DNA of 64,000 nt, taken from contig CP090852.1 of NCBI GenBank assembly GCA_041879415.1, positions 372,001 to 436,000 of the forward strand, in the 5' to 3' direction. Of this stretch, positions 62,777-64,000 are shown one piece after another; positions within the stretch are counted from its first letter, which is position 1; each line of letters starts with the position of its first letter. The notes beneath the pieces were generated by a model that saw only the letters and a list, made by a program, of their open reading frames with translations, was not told the DNA's origin and searched no databases. The translations under genes and the position numbers were made by a program. Source of the DNA: Vibrio chagasii (GTDB lineage: Bacteria > Pseudomonadota > Gammaproteobacteria > Enterobacterales > Vibrionaceae).

Positions 62777-64000
62777 ATGAAATTGTTAAAAACATCTATC
62801 GCGTTTGCCATCTCTTCTGCGCTTTTGATTGGTTGCAGCAGCGATACCGATTACGTTCAACCTGAAGAAGTAAAGATCGCTACTTATAACCTGTCTTTTG
62901 ATCGTGCCACCTTCCAAGATCTTGTAACGGAAATGCAGATTGAACCAAGCGCTCAAGCAGTACTTGTATCTGACTATCTGAACAATACAATTAGTGCGGC
63001 TGACAAAGAGACGGCGGCAAAAGTAATTCAAATCCGCAACGTAGCAGCCGTGATTCAAAAGAATCGACCTGATGTTCTGATGATGGCCGAATTTAACAAT
63101 GACGGTACTGGAACGGACAAATCAGCACTAGAAGGCTTCCAGAAAAACTACCTTTCTATTGCTCAAAGCCTTGACGGTGCGGGCGGTGACGCGAACCTAG
63201 AGCCAATTTCATACCCTTACTTTGAAAGTTACTCTACCAACACGGGCTTATTGAATGAATTTGGCTTTGACCTAGACAACGACGGCAACGCGGGCACATT
63301 ACCAGGAGATGCGTGGGGCTTTGGCTTATATCACGGCCAATACGCTTTTGCTTTGATGTCTAAATATGAAATCGACACGGCAAACACTCGCACATTCCAA
63401 AAATTCAAATGGAAGGACCTAGAAGGCTCAGCGATCCCTACCATCACTGTATGTGATGACCCAAGTGAATTTCCAACAGGCATGACATGTGGTGATGAGT
63501 GGTACACAACAGAAGAATGGTCAGAAGTTCGTTTGTCTTCAAAGAATCATGTCGATGCTCCTATTCTAATTCCAACTAAAAATGGTACTGAGACCGTTCA
63601 CTTACTGATGTCTCACCCTACTCCTCCTGCTTTTGATGTGGGTAAGAACATCGAGCAAAACGCAGCGGAAGTCGATTTCTGGCACCAATACATCCAAAAC
63701 AAATCGTACATCTATGATGATTCTGGAAAAACTGGTGGATTAGAGAAAGGCAAACACTTTGTTATGATGGGTGACCAAAACCTAGATCCTGTTGATGGCG
63801 ATGGCATAAGCTCTGTTATGCAAAGCTTGCACAACGACTCATTAGTTAATCAAAAAGTCACCAACGGCAGTCTATACCCTACTAGTTATGGTGCAGCTGA
63901 ACATGCGGTCGATAATTCATTGCCTCACCCACAGCCAAACCGTATCACTTCGACATTTGGTCTTGCGGTTGATTACGCATTGCCTTCAGCAACACTTAAC
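62777..64000 (+). CDS. EEP-family phosphodiesterase/nuclease lipoprotein (3' end cut by window)
   Basis: An open plus frame from the ATG at 62777 runs to base 64000, giving 408 residues with no stop. The lipobox LLIGCSS indicates a lipid-anchored envelope protein. The mature start VKIATYNLSFDRA and AEFNND, HPTPPAFDVG and MGDQNLDP (metal-binding motif) match the endonuclease/exonuclease/phosphatase fold. It resembles the group with an HPTPP motif. Substrate unknown; a phosphoester or nucleic acid is expected. It is unrelated in detail to the EEP protein at 5520. Confidence 0.85.
   Translation, partial: MKLLKTSIAFAISSALLIGCSSDTDYVQPEEVKIATYNLSFDRATFQDLVTEMQIEPSAQAVLVSDYLNNTISAADKETAAKVIQIRNVAAVIQKNRPDVLMMAEFNNDGTGTDKSALEGFQKNYLSIAQSLDGAGGDANLEPISYPYFESYSTNTGLLNEFGFDLDNDGNAGTLPGDAWGFGLYHGQYAFALMSKYEIDTANTRTFQKFKWKDLEGSAIPTITVCDDPSEFPTGMTCGDEWYTTEEWSEVRLSSKNHVDAPILIPTKNGTETVHLLMSHPTPPAFDVGKNIEQNAAEVDFWHQYIQNKSYIYDDSGKTGGLEKGKHFVMMGDQNLDPVDGDGISSVMQSLHNDSLVNQKVTNGSLYPTSYGAAEHAVDNSLPHPQPNRITSTFGLAVDYALPSATLN

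Overview
The window reads as a gammaproteobacterial chromosome segment, almost certainly a marine Vibrio. The reasons are moderate GC, a TonB-ExbB-ExbD set that carries the extra TtpC, DUF3450 and TPR subunits typical of Vibrio, a FabH2-like ketoacyl synthase next to trxC, tandem Cys/Leu/Gly tRNA arrays, and many MCP/GGDEF/GNAT accessory genes. From remembered Vibrio gene orders (nrdDG, fabH2-trxC, nirBD) I suspect the secondary chromosome; this was not checked.

Layout. 1-2.4 kb: AraC regulator divergent from a MATE pump. 2.5-5.4 kb: nrdDG anaerobic ribonucleotide reductase, with a paired NrdR box and two FNR sites. 5.5-11.1 kb: exported EEP nuclease, split YeeE/YedE sulfur-transport pair, glycosyltransferase, GNAT, FabH-like synthase, thioredoxin 2. 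11.2-15.8 kb: GMC oxidoreductase plus acyl-CoA ligase operon, divergent from its likely AraC regulator. 16-21.9 kb: MFS transporter, two stand-alone winged-helix regulators, a second AraC/MATE pair, YgbA-like NO-response protein, GNAT. 22-37 kb: a large metal-acquisition block on the minus strand. It holds a zinc/manganese/iron-type ABC transporter with a second histidine-free binding-protein relative, four small exported or membrane-anchored proteins, a PepSY membrane protein, a complete TonB energising operon and a TonB-dependent siderophore-type receptor. Fur-box-like sites lie before three of its transcription units. 37-43 kb: glutamate/dicarboxylate symporter, CpxAR-like two-component system, NYN protein, DUF4174 protein, cobA. 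43-47.3 kb: nirC, nirD, nirB, with FNR and NarP-like sites in an E. coli-like arrangement. 47.9-52.6 kb: two related tRNA arrays (five and four genes) flanking a lipase and a chemoreceptor, plus a perfect 15-copy 8-bp tandem repeat. 52.7-64 kb: ravA-viaA, NUDIX hydrolase, threonine aldolase, small cytochrome c, YlqF GTPase, diguanylate cyclase, GNAT, a fatty-acid desaturase behind a FabR-like operator, and a truncated EEP-family lipoprotein.

How the parts work together. Several units serve low-oxygen life (nrdDG, nirBD with siroheme-making cobA, YgbA). The 22-37 kb block could form one outer-membrane-to-cytoplasm metal route: receptor, TonB energiser, periplasmic carriers, ABC importer. That single-system reading is inference and is the most interesting candidate here. 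Gene coordinates use the start codon I judged best from ribosome-binding sites and family alignment. They are sometimes shorter than the longest open frame.
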